Assembly (NCBI RefSeq): GCF_024734385.1
Contig: NZ_JANHAP010000005.1
Coordinates: 186,001 to 250,000, forward strand
Reading direction: 5' to 3'
From: Dasania sp. GY-MA-18
GTDB lineage: Bacteria; Pseudomonadota; Gammaproteobacteria; Pseudomonadales; Dasaniaceae
DNA length: 64,000 nt
Of this stretch, positions 44,743 through 56,373 are shown piece after piece (within the stretch, counting starts at the first letter, position 1; every line of letters begins with the position of its first letter). Both the position numbers and the translations under genes were made by a program. The notes beneath the pieces were generated by a model, which saw only the letters and a program-made list of their open reading frames with translations, ran no database searches and was not told the origin of the DNA.

Positions 44743-46074
44743 ATGCTAAGTATTGAACATGGGGCCGTGGTTGTGCCCCGAAGCAACCGAAAAAGGTTAG
44801 GAGTCGGCTTTGCCCTAATCGGTTTGCTGATGCTGCCCGTTACTTCATTGCAGGCAGCAGAGAACACAATCACATTGCAAACTGCGATACAACGTACCCT
44901 GGCCAAGAACCCGTCTTTGAAGGTTTTTGATTTTCGTCAGCAAGCGCTGAAAGGCGAGTTGGCTACGGCCGAGCTCCGCCCAGCCTATGAACTGAACTTT
45001 GAGGCCGAGAACTTTGCGGGTTCCGGAGATCTTAATGGGTTTGACCAAGCGGAGCTGACGATCTCATTGTCATCAGCATTAGAGTTGGGTGGAAAGCGGG
45101 ATGCGAGAGTCGAGGTTGTCAATCGTGGTTTCAGCCGGTTTGAAGCTCAAAGGCAAGCAGACGCTTTGGATTTATCGGGTGAGGTTACGCGCCGTTTCAT
45201 TGATGTGTTAGCTGCACAGCAACGCGTGGTTTTGGCGGAGAAAGCGGATCAGCTGGCGAAGGAGGCATTAGTGGCAGTCAAAACAAAGGCTAAGGCTGGC
45301 GCGTCACCGGATGCTGAAGTTAAACGTGCCGAAGCAGCCGCAGCTCAGGCTCATCTTACGGTTTCTGCAGAAAAGAAACAGTTGAGTTACCTCAACGTAG
45401 CTTTGGGTTCACTTTGGGGAGAGACAAAGCCGGATTTTAATCGGGCTGAAGGTGATTTGTACCGTTTTAGTAAGGATGTGACATTCGATACGCTGTATGA
45501 ACGTGTTGAGCTGAACCCGGCGATTCAGGTTTTTGCTGCAGAGGAGCGATTAAAGGAAACCGAATTACGGCTGGCCAAGACCCAGAGTCGTAGCGATGTG
45601 AACTGGTCGGTTGGATTGAGGCGGTTTCAGGAAACGGATAACACAGCTGTTGTCGCAGGATTTTCCGTCCCTTTGTTTTCCGGACGCCGAAATAGTGGAG
45701 CGGTTCGGTCAGCCACAGCCGCTCGTGACGTGATCTCTGTACAGCGAGAGGCTGCTTTGCTGACGATGCGTGCGCAACTGTATCGCGCTTATAGCAATCG
45801 GCAGCAGGCTATTCACACCGTAGACGATTTACGTAAGAACATTGTTCCTGCACTGGAGCAGGCCTTGGAGGGAACACAGCAGGCCTATGAACGTGGACGT
45901 TATAGCTATGTCGATTATGTATCTGCTAGGCAAGAGTTGTTAAGTGCGCGTCGAACCTTGATTGATGCCGCCGCCGCCGCTTTGCGTTATGGCGCGGACA
46001 TTGAACAACTTACCGCAGAACCGCTGACGGTAGAGCAATATTCTTTCACCAATTTCCAAGGAGCTAAACAATGA
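44743..46074 (+). CDS. czcC: CzcC-type outer-membrane efflux channel
   Basis: The 443-aa TolC-family protein forms the outer-membrane exit of a tripartite metal pump. It has a signal segment (LLMLPVTSLQA) and two OEP repeats with typical coiled-coil Ala/Gln/Arg stretches (ELTISLSSALELGGKRDARV, RRNSGAVRSATAARDV). The ATG at 44743 has a ribosome site (aggat). It overlaps czcB by four bases. Confidence 0.88.
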   Translation: MLSIEHGAVVVPRSNRKRLGVGFALIGLLMLPVTSLQAAENTITLQTAIQRTLAKNPSLKVFDFRQQALKGELATAELRPAYELNFEAENFAGSGDLNGFDQAELTISLSSALELGGKRDARVEVVNRGFSRFEAQRQADALDLSGEVTRRFIDVLAAQQRVVLAEKADQLAKEALVAVKTKAKAGASPDAEVKRAEAAAAQAHLTVSAEKKQLSYLNVALGSLWGETKPDFNRAEGDLYRFSKDVTFDTLYERVELNPAIQVFAAEERLKETELRLAKTQSRSDVNWSVGLRRFQETDNTAVVAGFSVPLFSGRRNSGAVRSATAARDVISVQREAALLTMRAQLYRAYSNRQQAIHTVDDLRKNIVPALEQALEGTQQAYERGRYSYVDYVSARQELLSARRTLIDAAAAALRYGADIEQLTAEPLTVEQYSFTNFQGAKQ

Positions 46075-47114
46075 ATATTTGTATTTTGAAAAAAAAGGGC
46101 TCGATGGGGTTGGTCATCGGTTTTGTAGCGTTGCTCACAGTGAGCCTGGCTGCCAACAGTGAGAGTGATGACCATGCGCAACACGGGCATGAATCACATG
46201 ACCATGCAAAGCAGAATTATGAAGAGCATCAGGGAGATGACCATGAAGAGGGTCATGAAGAAGAGAATGAGGAACATGGTCATGAGGGAGGGGATCTAGA
46301 AGATCAGGAAGGCGTTGTTGAAATTACTGACGCGATGGCTAGCAAAGCCGGTATTACCACCTTCGTTGCTGGTCCTGGTGAAATCAACAAGACGCTGACC
46401 GTTTATGGTCGGGTGATTGCCGACCCGGGGCGTATCAGTCATATTCGTGCACGCTTTCCCGGTACGATTACACAGGTAAGCGCCAGTATCGGCGAGCGTG
46501 TCGAAAAAGGGCAAAAGCTGGCAGAGGTGGAGTCGAATGAAAGCCTCAAACGCTATGTTTTAAAGGCACCTTTTTCAGGGATCATTACGGCTCGTCATGC
46601 CTCACAGGGTGAAGCGACGGAGGAGCAGGCACTGTTCACGGTTGCTAACTTTGATCAGGTTTGGGCAGAGTTCCAGATATTCCCTGGCCAGATGAGCCGT
46701 ATCGCCTTAGGGCAGCCGGTCACCATGTCAATAGAATCGGAGCAGACAACGTCCATGATCAAACACTTGATTCCCAGCGACAGTGGTCAACCGTTTGTCC
46801 TGGCTCGGGCAGCTATTGATAATAAGCAAGGACGTTGGACTCCTGGATTGTTATTGCAAGGTCTGGTGACTGTGGAGCAAGTGCAAGTCGCCCTGCGAGT
46901 GGACAATCGCTCTTTTCAAACGTTTGAAAGCCGCACGGTTGTCTTTGTCAAAGAAGGTGAACGCTATGAAGCACGACCGGTCACACTGGGTCGCAGTGAT
47001 AGCCGTTTTACTGAGGTATTGGATGGGCTGAAGTCTGGTGACGAATATGTTGTCAAAAACAGCTATCTGATCAAAGCCGATTTAGAAAAATCCGGCGCTT
47101 CCCACGATCACTAA
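46071..47114 (+). CDS. czcB: CzcB-type periplasmic adaptor with His-rich N-terminus
   Basis: The 347-aa membrane-fusion protein has a signal peptide (MGLVIGFVALLTVSLAA), then an unusual His/Glu/Asp-rich stretch of about 55 residues (DDHAQHGHESHDH and similar) that should bind divalent metals before export. The adaptor body follows: a lipoyl half-motif (GTITQVSASIGERVEKGQKL), a beta-barrel (QIFPGQMSRIALGQPV) and a membrane-proximal domain. The second island copy (61993) lacks most of the His stretch. ATGA overlaps czcC. Confidence 0.9.
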   Translation: MNICILKKKGSMGLVIGFVALLTVSLAANSESDDHAQHGHESHDHAKQNYEEHQGDDHEEGHEEENEEHGHEGGDLEDQEGVVEITDAMASKAGITTFVAGPGEINKTLTVYGRVIADPGRISHIRARFPGTITQVSASIGERVEKGQKLAEVESNESLKRYVLKAPFSGIITARHASQGEATEEQALFTVANFDQVWAEFQIFPGQMSRIALGQPVTMSIESEQTTSMIKHLIPSDSGQPFVLARAAIDNKQGRWTPGLLLQGLVTVEQVQVALRVDNRSFQTFESRTVVFVKEGERYEARPVTLGRSDSRFTEVLDGLKSGDEYVVKNSYLIKADLEKSGASHDH

Positions 47115-50237
<3,123 letters not shown>

Positions 50238-50264
50238 CGGATAATTACGTCATATAGAGGCTAT

Positions 50265-50299
50265 ACCGCCGCACCCGAAGGTTTGGGGCGGCGGTTTTT
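50265..50299 (+). terminator. Terminator of the czcCBA operon
   Basis: An imperfect stem of accgccgcaccc with ggggcggcggt is followed by a T-tract, after czcA. Confidence 0.75.
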
Positions 50300-50332
50300 A
50301 GTTGAACCCGGTATTGGGCCAAGGGGAATGAA

Positions 50333-50812
50333 ATGGGTATAGATAAAAAATTTGAACGTATTTCTGTATTTATTTACTTTGTCGCTGCCATTGCATTGAC
50401 TTTAATGGCTCTGCTTATTATGGGGTGGTCTGTTTATGAAGTTTTGGCTCATGTATTAACTGTGGATGGTCTGAGCGATGGTTTTGTCTCTAAGATGCTC
50501 AGTTCTGTAGGTGCGATAGTCATTTCGGTGGCCATTCTGGACGTTGCTAAATACATGATTGAAGAAGAAGTTGTTCGTAGTAAAAAATTGCATTCCCCTA
50601 AAGAGGCCAGGTAAGCACTCACCAAAATCATGGTTATAATTTCGATCGTCGTTGGGATTGAGGGCCTGATCTATATTTTGAAGGCTGGGACAGCAGACAT
50701 TACTTTGTTGATTTACCCAGCAATTTTAATTATTACCTCGGTATTTCTAATGATTGGCTTGGGTGTGTATCAAAAAATTAGTTTACAAGCTGAAAAACTC
50801 GAGCAGGATTAA
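50333..50812 (+). pseudogene. Membrane-protein gene interrupted by an in-frame stop codon
   Basis: Two adjacent frames, 50333-50614 (93 aa) and 50630-50812 (60 aa), are in the same phase. Only a single TAA (50612-50614) and five codons (ALTKI) separate them. Read through, they give one protein of about 158 residues with four hydrophobic segments (VFIYFVAAIALTLMALLIMG, VGAIVISVAILDVAKYMI, IISIVVGIEGLIYIL, IYPAILIITSVFLMIGLGVY), a pattern I recognise from small multi-pass membrane proteins near metal-efflux genes. The simplest reading is a nonsense mutation; two coupled products are possible. Confidence 0.75.
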
Positions 50813-50859
50813 TCGTTTAACAAGCTGCGGAGTGGTGGTTATCTTTTAAAGGAGCTTCA

Positions 50860-51282
50860 ATGTTTGAACTGGATTGGGCTTTAGAATTTAGTATGACCGG
50901 TAGATTACTATTTGCAGGTTTTTTAGGAGCATTGATTGGGCTGGAACGTGAGTTACATAAAAATTCCGCCGGTATTCGAACCTATGCAGCTATTTCTATG
51001 GGAGCTTGTACATTCGGATTGGTGTCCATGCATGTTGATGCGCCTGATCCTACCCGAATCGCGGCTCAGGTGGTATCAGGAATAGGTTTTATCGGAGCTG
51101 GTATTATTTTTAAGTCTGAAGATAAGATAAGCGGCTTGACTACTGCCGCAACGATTTGGGCAACAGCTGCGGTGGGCCTTGCTGTTGCTTTCAAAATGTT
51201 ACTACTACCGGTGCTGTCTGCAGTACTGCTGTTTGGATTGTTGGCGCTCCATCACCTGCCTATATTAAAGCAAAAGGAATAG
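50860..51282 (+). CDS. MgtC/SapB-family membrane protein
   Basis: The 140-aa protein has about four hydrophobic segments and the family motifs LIGLERELHKNSAGIRTY and GIGFIGAGIIFKS. Full-length MgtC has a C-terminal ACT-like domain that is absent here, so it is a short SapB-like member. It has a good ribosome site (aaaggag). Its place between czcA and czcD suggests a role in metal homeostasis, which is inference. Confidence 0.87.
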   Translation: MFELDWALEFSMTGRLLFAGFLGALIGLERELHKNSAGIRTYAAISMGACTFGLVSMHVDAPDPTRIAAQVVSGIGFIGAGIIFKSEDKISGLTTAATIWATAAVGLAVAFKMLLLPVLSAVLLFGLLALHHLPILKQKE

Positions 51283-51286
51283 AAAA

Positions 51287-52135
51287 ATGGGAATGCATAG
51301 TCATGAGCACGGGGTAGACCGGAAACTATCCATCGCAGTCTTAATCAATATTTTTCTAACAGTGGCTCAAGTTGTCGGGGGAGTGTTATCCGGTAGTTTG
51401 TCACTAGTTGCAGATGCCTTGCATAATTTGAGTGATGCAGGAGCAATAGTCATTGCTGTAATCGCTAGAAAAATAGGCAATAAGAATGCGAATGAGAGCA
51501 TGACCTATGGCTATAAGCGCGCTGAGATTCTGGGTGTTCTCATTAATAGCACAACGTTAATTGTCATTGGCCTTTATCTGATCTATGAAGCTTTTAACAA
51601 ATTCTTTAATCCGACACCTATTGATGGTTGGATAGTGTTTTGGGTGGCTGGTATTGCCTTGGTTATTGATATTGGTACGGCATTTCTAACCTATTCTGCT
51701 GGGGCTAGGGAAAGTATGAATATTCGAGCGGCGTTTATTCACAACGTATCCGATGCGCTGGCTTCTGTTGCAGTGATTGTCGCCGGTGTCATGATTATTC
51801 TTTATCAGCTGTATATCGTGGATGTTATTGCGACGATAGCCATATCTGTCTACGTCATTTATCACGGTATAGTATTGCTAAAAAAATGCATTTTGATTCT
51901 CATGCAGGCGGTCCCGGAGGGGGTCAGTATTAATGACATCAAGTCTACTTTGAATGATATTGAAGGGGTTGATCAGGTAGAGCATGTGCATGTTTGGCAG
52001 CTGGATGAAAATAGGTTGTTTTTTGAAGGGCATTTATCTTTAAGGGGTACTGATCGAACTACCATTAAATCGGCGGTTAGGTCAGCATTAAAACAGAATT
52101 TCGGAATTACTCATTGCACTATAGAAGAAATATAG
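51287..52135 (+). CDS. czcD: Cation diffusion facilitator, CzcD type
   Basis: The 282-aa protein has six membrane helices with the metal-site motifs LVADALHNLSDAG (helix 2) and FIHNVSDALASVAVI (helix 5), and a C-terminal cytoplasmic domain (VEHVHVWQLDENR). It starts with a short His motif (MHSHEHGVD). CDF proteins export Zn2+ or Cd2+ by proton antiport, complementing the RND pump. It ends the first metal module. Confidence 0.9.
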   Translation: MGMHSHEHGVDRKLSIAVLINIFLTVAQVVGGVLSGSLSLVADALHNLSDAGAIVIAVIARKIGNKNANESMTYGYKRAEILGVLINSTTLIVIGLYLIYEAFNKFFNPTPIDGWIVFWVAGIALVIDIGTAFLTYSAGARESMNIRAAFIHNVSDALASVAVIVAGVMIILYQLYIVDVIATIAISVYVIYHGIVLLKKCILILMQAVPEGVSINDIKSTLNDIEGVDQVEHVHVWQLDENRLFFEGHLSLRGTDRTTIKSAVRSALKQNFGITHCTIEEI

Positions 52136-52171
52136 GTGAGGAATATGAGAGTTTATTCCTGAGGCTTAAGG

Positions 52172-52205
52172 CCCACGTCACTGCAACCAAATGCAGTGAC
52201 GTGGG
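52172..52205 (+). terminator. Hairpin after czcD
   Basis: Perfect 14-bp stem cccacgtcactgca / tgcagtgacgtggg with a 6-nt loop, but no T-tract. It may act as a transcript end stabiliser. Confidence 0.6.
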
Positions 52206-52305
52206 GTACGATAAATCGCTAACCCCCATGAATACTGATCTCTATAAATATTCCTGACATGCCGAAAGCATTATCAGGGTATTTTCTCTTCACTTTATGG
52301 ATACT

Positions 52306-52340
52306 AAAACCTCAATGTGTGGCTATTGCACTCTCAATAG
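52306..52340 (+). repeat. Direct repeat flanking the second integrase-like gene, left copy
   Basis: aaacctca followed by tgtggctattgca, one variable base, then tctcaatag. It matches 54008-54051 at 22 of 23 bases in the main block. Confidence 0.65.
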
Positions 52341-52659
52341 CAAACCGGCTCGAAAGGGCTTTTCAAGTTGATTCACGCAACCGCGATGAGTGGCTTATCA
52401 CTTAGTTGTATAGATAAATAAGGAGAAATGCCTGGCAAAAGAAAAAATGAAAGTAGTAGTACTGTCTAAAGCGTGAAAACGAAACCCTGTCGTACCCATC
52501 CGGGAATTGGCATTGTTGGTTATGCCGCTATTCAGGTTTTGTGGGAGTGGTGTCCCGTGACGTTAGCAATCTGATTTTGAGATTGCTTCTCCATCCACTG
52601 TGGTGGCTGGACAGTCATAAACACTGACCGAAACTTTAACACCGCACTGTTCCAGCTTG

Positions 52660-52728
52660 AAGACGACTGTTCTGAACGGTCGCACGTCTGTTCCATAGGG
52701 CAATTTGTCCGTTCAGAACAGTCGTCTT
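52660..52728. repeat. Perfect 20-bp inverted repeat
   Basis: aagacgactgttctgaacgg (52660-52679) and its exact reverse complement (52709-52728) are 29 bases apart. This lies about 250 bases upstream of the integrase-like gene. Confidence 0.85.
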
Positions 52729-52973
52729 AGGCGAAGAACGGACAACAAGCCTGACCGGAACGATTAGACACAAACGAAGCTATCTATAACGCACGATCAA
52801 TTTTTTTGCTTCAATGCCGGTAATACTTAGCTGTCGGCTGATTGGCATTAGATTGATGCATCAATAAATACTTGAAGATTATTTCCTTCGGCCTTGAAAG
52901 GTTAACTAACGACTCAGCATATCTTCTTTTTCGAGAATGTGAACACGCTTTAATTCTCGACGAGGAGTTGTCT

Positions 52974-53840
52974 GTGAAAGATCTCAATTATCAATTAAAG
53001 GATTTATGTCAGCGCAATCAAGATGGCAGTCGCGCCACACAAGCTGAACGCTTTCAGTTGTTACAAACGATGGCGAATCATCTTAATGAATTGGGCTATC
53101 GGCGAATGGAGGCGAAATCTCTCAAGCCTAAGCATGTCGATGCTTTGGTCACCAAATACCTCGAAGAAGGGCTGACTCCCGGTACGATCAAAAATCGTCT
53201 TGCAGCGTTGCGTTGGTGGGCTGAAAAAATCGGTAAGCAAAATGTAGTTGCTAAGGACAATGCCTATTACGGCATTGACTCTCGGGTCTTTGTCACTAAC
53301 GTGTCGAAAGCGCGTGACCTGGATCAGGAGCTGCTCGAAAAAATCAGCGATCCACATTTAAGAATCAGCCTGGAACTGCAAAAAGCCTTTGGCCTGAGGC
53401 GGGAAGAAGCAATTAAGTTCAGTCCGGACTACGCAGACCGAAATACCTACATTCGTTTGAAATCTACCTGGTGTAAAGGAGGGCGGGCACGAGAAATTCC
53501 TATTCGAACCGACGAGCAGCGGGATGTTCTCCGGCGGGCACGATTGGTAGCCGGGAAAGGTTCATTGATTCCATCCCACCTGATGTATGTTCAGCAAATG
53601 CGCCTCTATGAACGTGAGACGCAAAAGGCAGGGCTATCCAAGTTGCATGGTTTGCGTCACCGCTATGCGCAAGAGCGATATTACGAACTCACCGGAAAGC
53701 AGGCACCCGCCTGTGGTGGCCCATCTAGCAGTGAACTCACTGAAGAAGAACGCGCGAATGATCAGGTGGCTCGCTGGGCGATTTCTCAGGAGCTCGGTCA
53801 TGAGCGTGAGCAAATCACGGCGGTGTATCTCGGGCGGTAA
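52974..53840 (+). CDS. Integrase-like recombinase of the ICE accessory type
   Basis: The 288-aa protein belongs to the tyrosine-recombinase-like 'integrase domain' group found in conjugative elements. It has an SAM-like N-terminal part (LNYQLKDLCQRNQDG, SLKPKHVDALVTKYL, GTIKNRLAALRWWAEKIGK) and a catalytic-like part with FGLRREEAIKF, HGLRHRYAQERYY and ELGHEREQITAVYLGR. Arg, His-x-x-Arg, His and Tyr are all present. A GTG at 52974 is chosen because gaggag precedes it at ideal distance and the conserved part starts there; the open frame begins at 52872. What it recombines is unknown. Confidence 0.82.
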   Translation: MKDLNYQLKDLCQRNQDGSRATQAERFQLLQTMANHLNELGYRRMEAKSLKPKHVDALVTKYLEEGLTPGTIKNRLAALRWWAEKIGKQNVVAKDNAYYGIDSRVFVTNVSKARDLDQELLEKISDPHLRISLELQKAFGLRREEAIKFSPDYADRNTYIRLKSTWCKGGRAREIPIRTDEQRDVLRRARLVAGKGSLIPSHLMYVQQMRLYERETQKAGLSKLHGLRHRYAQERYYELTGKQAPACGGPSSSELTEEERANDQVARWAISQELGHEREQITAVYLGR

Positions 53841-53910
53841 GCAATCATTCAGGAGTTACGCTCAACGGGCGCTGCCCTGGCCGCTGGGCCTTCCCGCCCT
53901 CGCCGGTAGC

Positions 53911-53940
53911 AGGGGTTGCAGCAGCACTGCAACCCCTTTG
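53911..53940 (+). terminator. Terminator after the integrase-like gene
   Basis: Perfect 11-bp stem aggggttgcag / ctgcaacccct, 5-nt loop, then ttt. It lies in the 360-base gap 53841-54200, which holds no gene. Confidence 0.8.
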
Positions 53941-54007
53941 AGAGGGTGAGAATGATCAATCGCATCAAGGACTACTCGGCTCATGCCTGCGTTCCTCCTT
54001 GACGCTG

Positions 54008-54051
54008 AAACCTCATGACGAATCACACTGTGGCTATTGCAGTCTCAATAG
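54008..54051 (+). repeat. Direct repeat flanking the second integrase-like gene, right copy
   Basis: aaacctca, then tgtggctattgca, one variable base, and tctcaatag, matching 52306-52340. The spacing between the two parts differs (13 bases here, 3 there). Confidence 0.65.
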
Positions 54052-54134
54052 TACCCGGCAGTTACGCTGCCAATCAATCGGTATGGCCCGAAAACGTTAC
54101 AAGCAACTGCTGATACGTTAGCCAGTTATACCAC

Positions 54135-54163
54135 CCCTACGGGAGAAATGATTTCCCGTAGGG
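54135..54163 (+). promoter_or_regulatory. Hairpin upstream of the conserved hypothetical gene
   Basis: Perfect 10-bp stem ccctacggga / tcccgtaggg with a 9-nt loop, 37 bases before the next start. It could be a leader structure or terminator. Confidence 0.55.
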
Positions 54164-54200
54164 ACATATTTCTCTTGTTCATTCAACGATGAGGAGAAAG

Positions 54201-54545
54201 ATGATGGAGTACCTGGAAATGCGAGGTGCAGTAAAACTCAAAGCAGATGCCGATAATGCTGTTGTGCGATCCGTTCTCAGCAAGTTGCGAGAAACCGAGT
54301 TTGTCGATGCAGGCTATATCGATATAGGCATTGAGGAAAATATCCTGAGTATCAGTGCCGAAGGCACAATCTCAGAAAGTTACAGTACCCGTGCGTTGTT
54401 AACACAGCTGCAAGGTCAGTTGACAGAAACGTCGATGATAGGTGTCACAAGTGTACGGTGGGAAACCCTCGTAGTACTGAAGCACTGGCAGCCAACACCG
54501 GCTATGCGACTAGAAGTTAATGATCAACTGGCCTTTGCCCAGTAA
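54201..54545 (+). CDS. Hypothetical island protein
   Basis: I do not recognise this 114-aa soluble protein. It has no signal or membrane segment and may form a small alpha/beta domain (VRSVLSKLRETEFVDAGYID). The ATG at 54201 is taken because aggagaaag directly precedes it; an ATG at 54189 would overlap that ribosome site. It precedes the transfer genes but is separated from them by about 180 bases. Confidence 0.65.
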   Translation: MMEYLEMRGAVKLKADADNAVVRSVLSKLRETEFVDAGYIDIGIEENILSISAEGTISESYSTRALLTQLQGQLTETSMIGVTSVRWETLVVLKHWQPTPAMRLEVNDQLAFAQ

Positions 54546-54721
54546 CCCACGATAAAGGTCTGGCTCCCGTCAGGCCTTTATCATTTCCACTTCTCCCTCA
54601 CTCCTTGAAAATCGATCAATCCTATTCTTTCTTTTGTCCATGAAAGCTTTTCGCTGCCACTAGCAAGCTGCCATCACTAATCTGGTAACCGTTTTTAACG
54701 ATTGGATGAATGGTGGTATTC

Positions 54722-55546
54722 ATGCGAGAGACAGTGATTGGCAGGTGGATGGCGATGCTGACGATGATATTCGCTCTTCCATTAACGGTGCAGGCAGACA
54801 CTACGGATACGGAGGATAGTCGTATCCTTGAGAGTCGCTATCTTTCTGTTCCTATGGGGCCGGAGAGCGCACAAACTGACTTGCTGAAAAGCATCGTTGA
54901 TATCCGAGTACCTGAGCAAATTACCACGGTAGGAGGGTCGCTGGACTACCTGTTGAAGCCCTATGGTTTTCAATTAGACGACTCTCATGAGGCAGATGAA
55001 CAATACCTTTTGTTGGTTTTGACACTTCCCGAACCGCATCGAAATTTGGGATCAATGACGTTAATGGATGCTTTGACCACCTTGGGCGGGAAAAGCTTTC
55101 GACCTCTAATCAATCCAGTCAAGCGCTCAGTGCGCTATCAGTTGCGTGAAGGGTTTGGTCAATTTGCTACTGCTGAAGAGATGGAGATCGCCAAACAACA
55201 ATGGTTGGATCAGAAGGAAATAAACTCATTGCCGTCGAAAGAGCCGGGGGCACTTTCAGCCGCGCAGCAAGATCGTCAAAGCTACGGTCCTGTGCAGCGG
55301 GGTGACATTTTAAGCCGCATCGCCAGCCAGCTCGATCTCCCAGGCATGACAATAGACCAGGTTCTGGTTTACCTCTTTCATGCGAATCCCCATGCGTTTG
55401 CCAATGACAATATGAATCATCTATTAGCTGGTGCGATGCTGAAACTACCGCCTGTTAATCCTGAAACATTGCCAACCGCATTTGAAGCCAGTCAGCTCGT
55501 TGACGAGCACTACCGTCTATGGATTCAGCGTGAGGTGACACCGTGA
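54722..55546 (+). CDS. pilL: ICE conjugative-transfer protein, PilL N-terminal domain type
   Basis: The 274-aa protein has a signal peptide (MLTMIFALPLTVQA), a PilL N-terminal domain (TIGR03748-like; SLDYLLKPYGFQL, LLVLTLPEPHRNLGSMTLMD) and a late LysM-like/FimV-like segment (PVQRGDILSRIASQLDLPG). It matches the protein that opens the transfer cluster of PFGI-1/clc-type ICEs. Its role is probably in pilus or envelope assembly. It overlaps the next gene by four bases (GTGA). Confidence 0.82.
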   Translation: MRETVIGRWMAMLTMIFALPLTVQADTTDTEDSRILESRYLSVPMGPESAQTDLLKSIVDIRVPEQITTVGGSLDYLLKPYGFQLDDSHEADEQYLLLVLTLPEPHRNLGSMTLMDALTTLGGKSFRPLINPVKRSVRYQLREGFGQFATAEEMEIAKQQWLDQKEINSLPSKEPGALSAAQQDRQSYGPVQRGDILSRIASQLDLPGMTIDQVLVYLFHANPHAFANDNMNHLLAGAMLKLPPVNPETLPTAFEASQLVDEHYRLWIQREVTP

Positions 55547-56373
55547 ATCACCAGCGTACTTTAGCAATAGGGTTGATTTTACTTTTGTCTATTTCCGGCG
55601 CAGCGATTGCGGATACGAATGAGGTTTTAACACACACATCACAAACCCCTGGTGCTGAAACGCCGATCAGCCGAACGATTGAATTACAGACCTTGGCGAA
55701 ACGGTGGGGATTAGATCAAGAAGAGTATCAGCGTTATCTCGATTTAATGCGTGGCCCATTAGGAAAATGGAATCCCGACCTTGATCCATTGTTAGCACTT
55801 GGGATGTTTGCAGAGTCTCCGCAGGAAGAACAGCGTTACGCCGAGCTGTATGCGCAACAGGAATTTGATTTAACCGGGCGCACGTTGAGATTTCAACAAG
55901 CCTACCGCGCTGCCTTCGAACGTCTGTTCCCCAATGCAAAGATGTTAGATCACCGCTTGTTGGCTCCTTACTTTGCGCACCAACAACAGAAGTCTGCAAT
56001 GAAGGACGCGAAGCGATTAGCGCAAAAACGCTTTGTTGATGGTGACCGTCTGCTTCTTTTTGTACCGCCAAATTGCCGTGAGTGTTTGCCGGTTATTAAC
56101 CGATTAATGGGGTTGCTGTCGAGTGCTCAACAAAGCGGTGTCGATGTGTACGTTCGCGATGCTCAAGATGATGAGGCTGTTAGAGCATGGGCGAATGCCC
56201 ACGCTATAAAAACAGCCTGGTTCGATGGGGGGCATCTCACTTTGAACCGTGATGATGGGTTACTACAGCGATTGAAGAGTCAATCCACGGTTTCAACGGC
56301 AGATGCTATGCCGATCTTCTTAAAACGTAATGGACGTTTCTTTCAGTTGAGCAGGGAGAGTTTAGGGTTATGA
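55543..56373 (+). CDS. ICE protein of the TIGR03759 family
   Basis: The 276-aa periplasmic protein has a signal peptide (LILLLSISGAAIA). The family signature is RWGLDQEEYQRYLDLMRGP, GKWNPDLDPLLALGMFA and FDLTGRTLRFQQAYRAAFERLF. A Cys-x-x-Cys-like PPNCRECLPVI and a thioredoxin-like tail suggest a redox or folding role, as proposed for this group. It starts with GTG overlapping pilL and ends ATGA on the next gene. Confidence 0.83.
   Translation: MNHQRTLAIGLILLLSISGAAIADTNEVLTHTSQTPGAETPISRTIELQTLAKRWGLDQEEYQRYLDLMRGPLGKWNPDLDPLLALGMFAESPQEEQRYAELYAQQEFDLTGRTLRFQQAYRAAFERLFPNAKMLDHRLLAPYFAHQQQKSAMKDAKRLAQKRFVDGDRLLLFVPPNCRECLPVINRLMGLLSSAQQSGVDVYVRDAQDDEAVRAWANAHAIKTAWFDGGHLTLNRDDGLLQRLKSQSTVSTADAMPIFLKRNGRFFQLSRESLGL

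Larger units (their letters stand above)
52136..52973. other. Long non-coding region of hairpins between czcD and the second integrase-like gene
   Basis: I see no gene in these 838 bases. They hold a terminator-like hairpin (52172), a repeat copy (52306), a small palindrome (agcaatct/agattgct, 52565-52587), a perfect 20-bp inverted repeat (52660-52728) and a partly overlapping ttgtccgt/acggacaa pair (52705, 52738). The density of dyads suggests a recombination or transfer site. Confidence 0.6.

Noticed and set aside
52872-52973. Earlier start of the integrase-like gene
   Set aside because: The gaggag ribosome site fits the GTG at 52974, and the conserved part of the family begins there.
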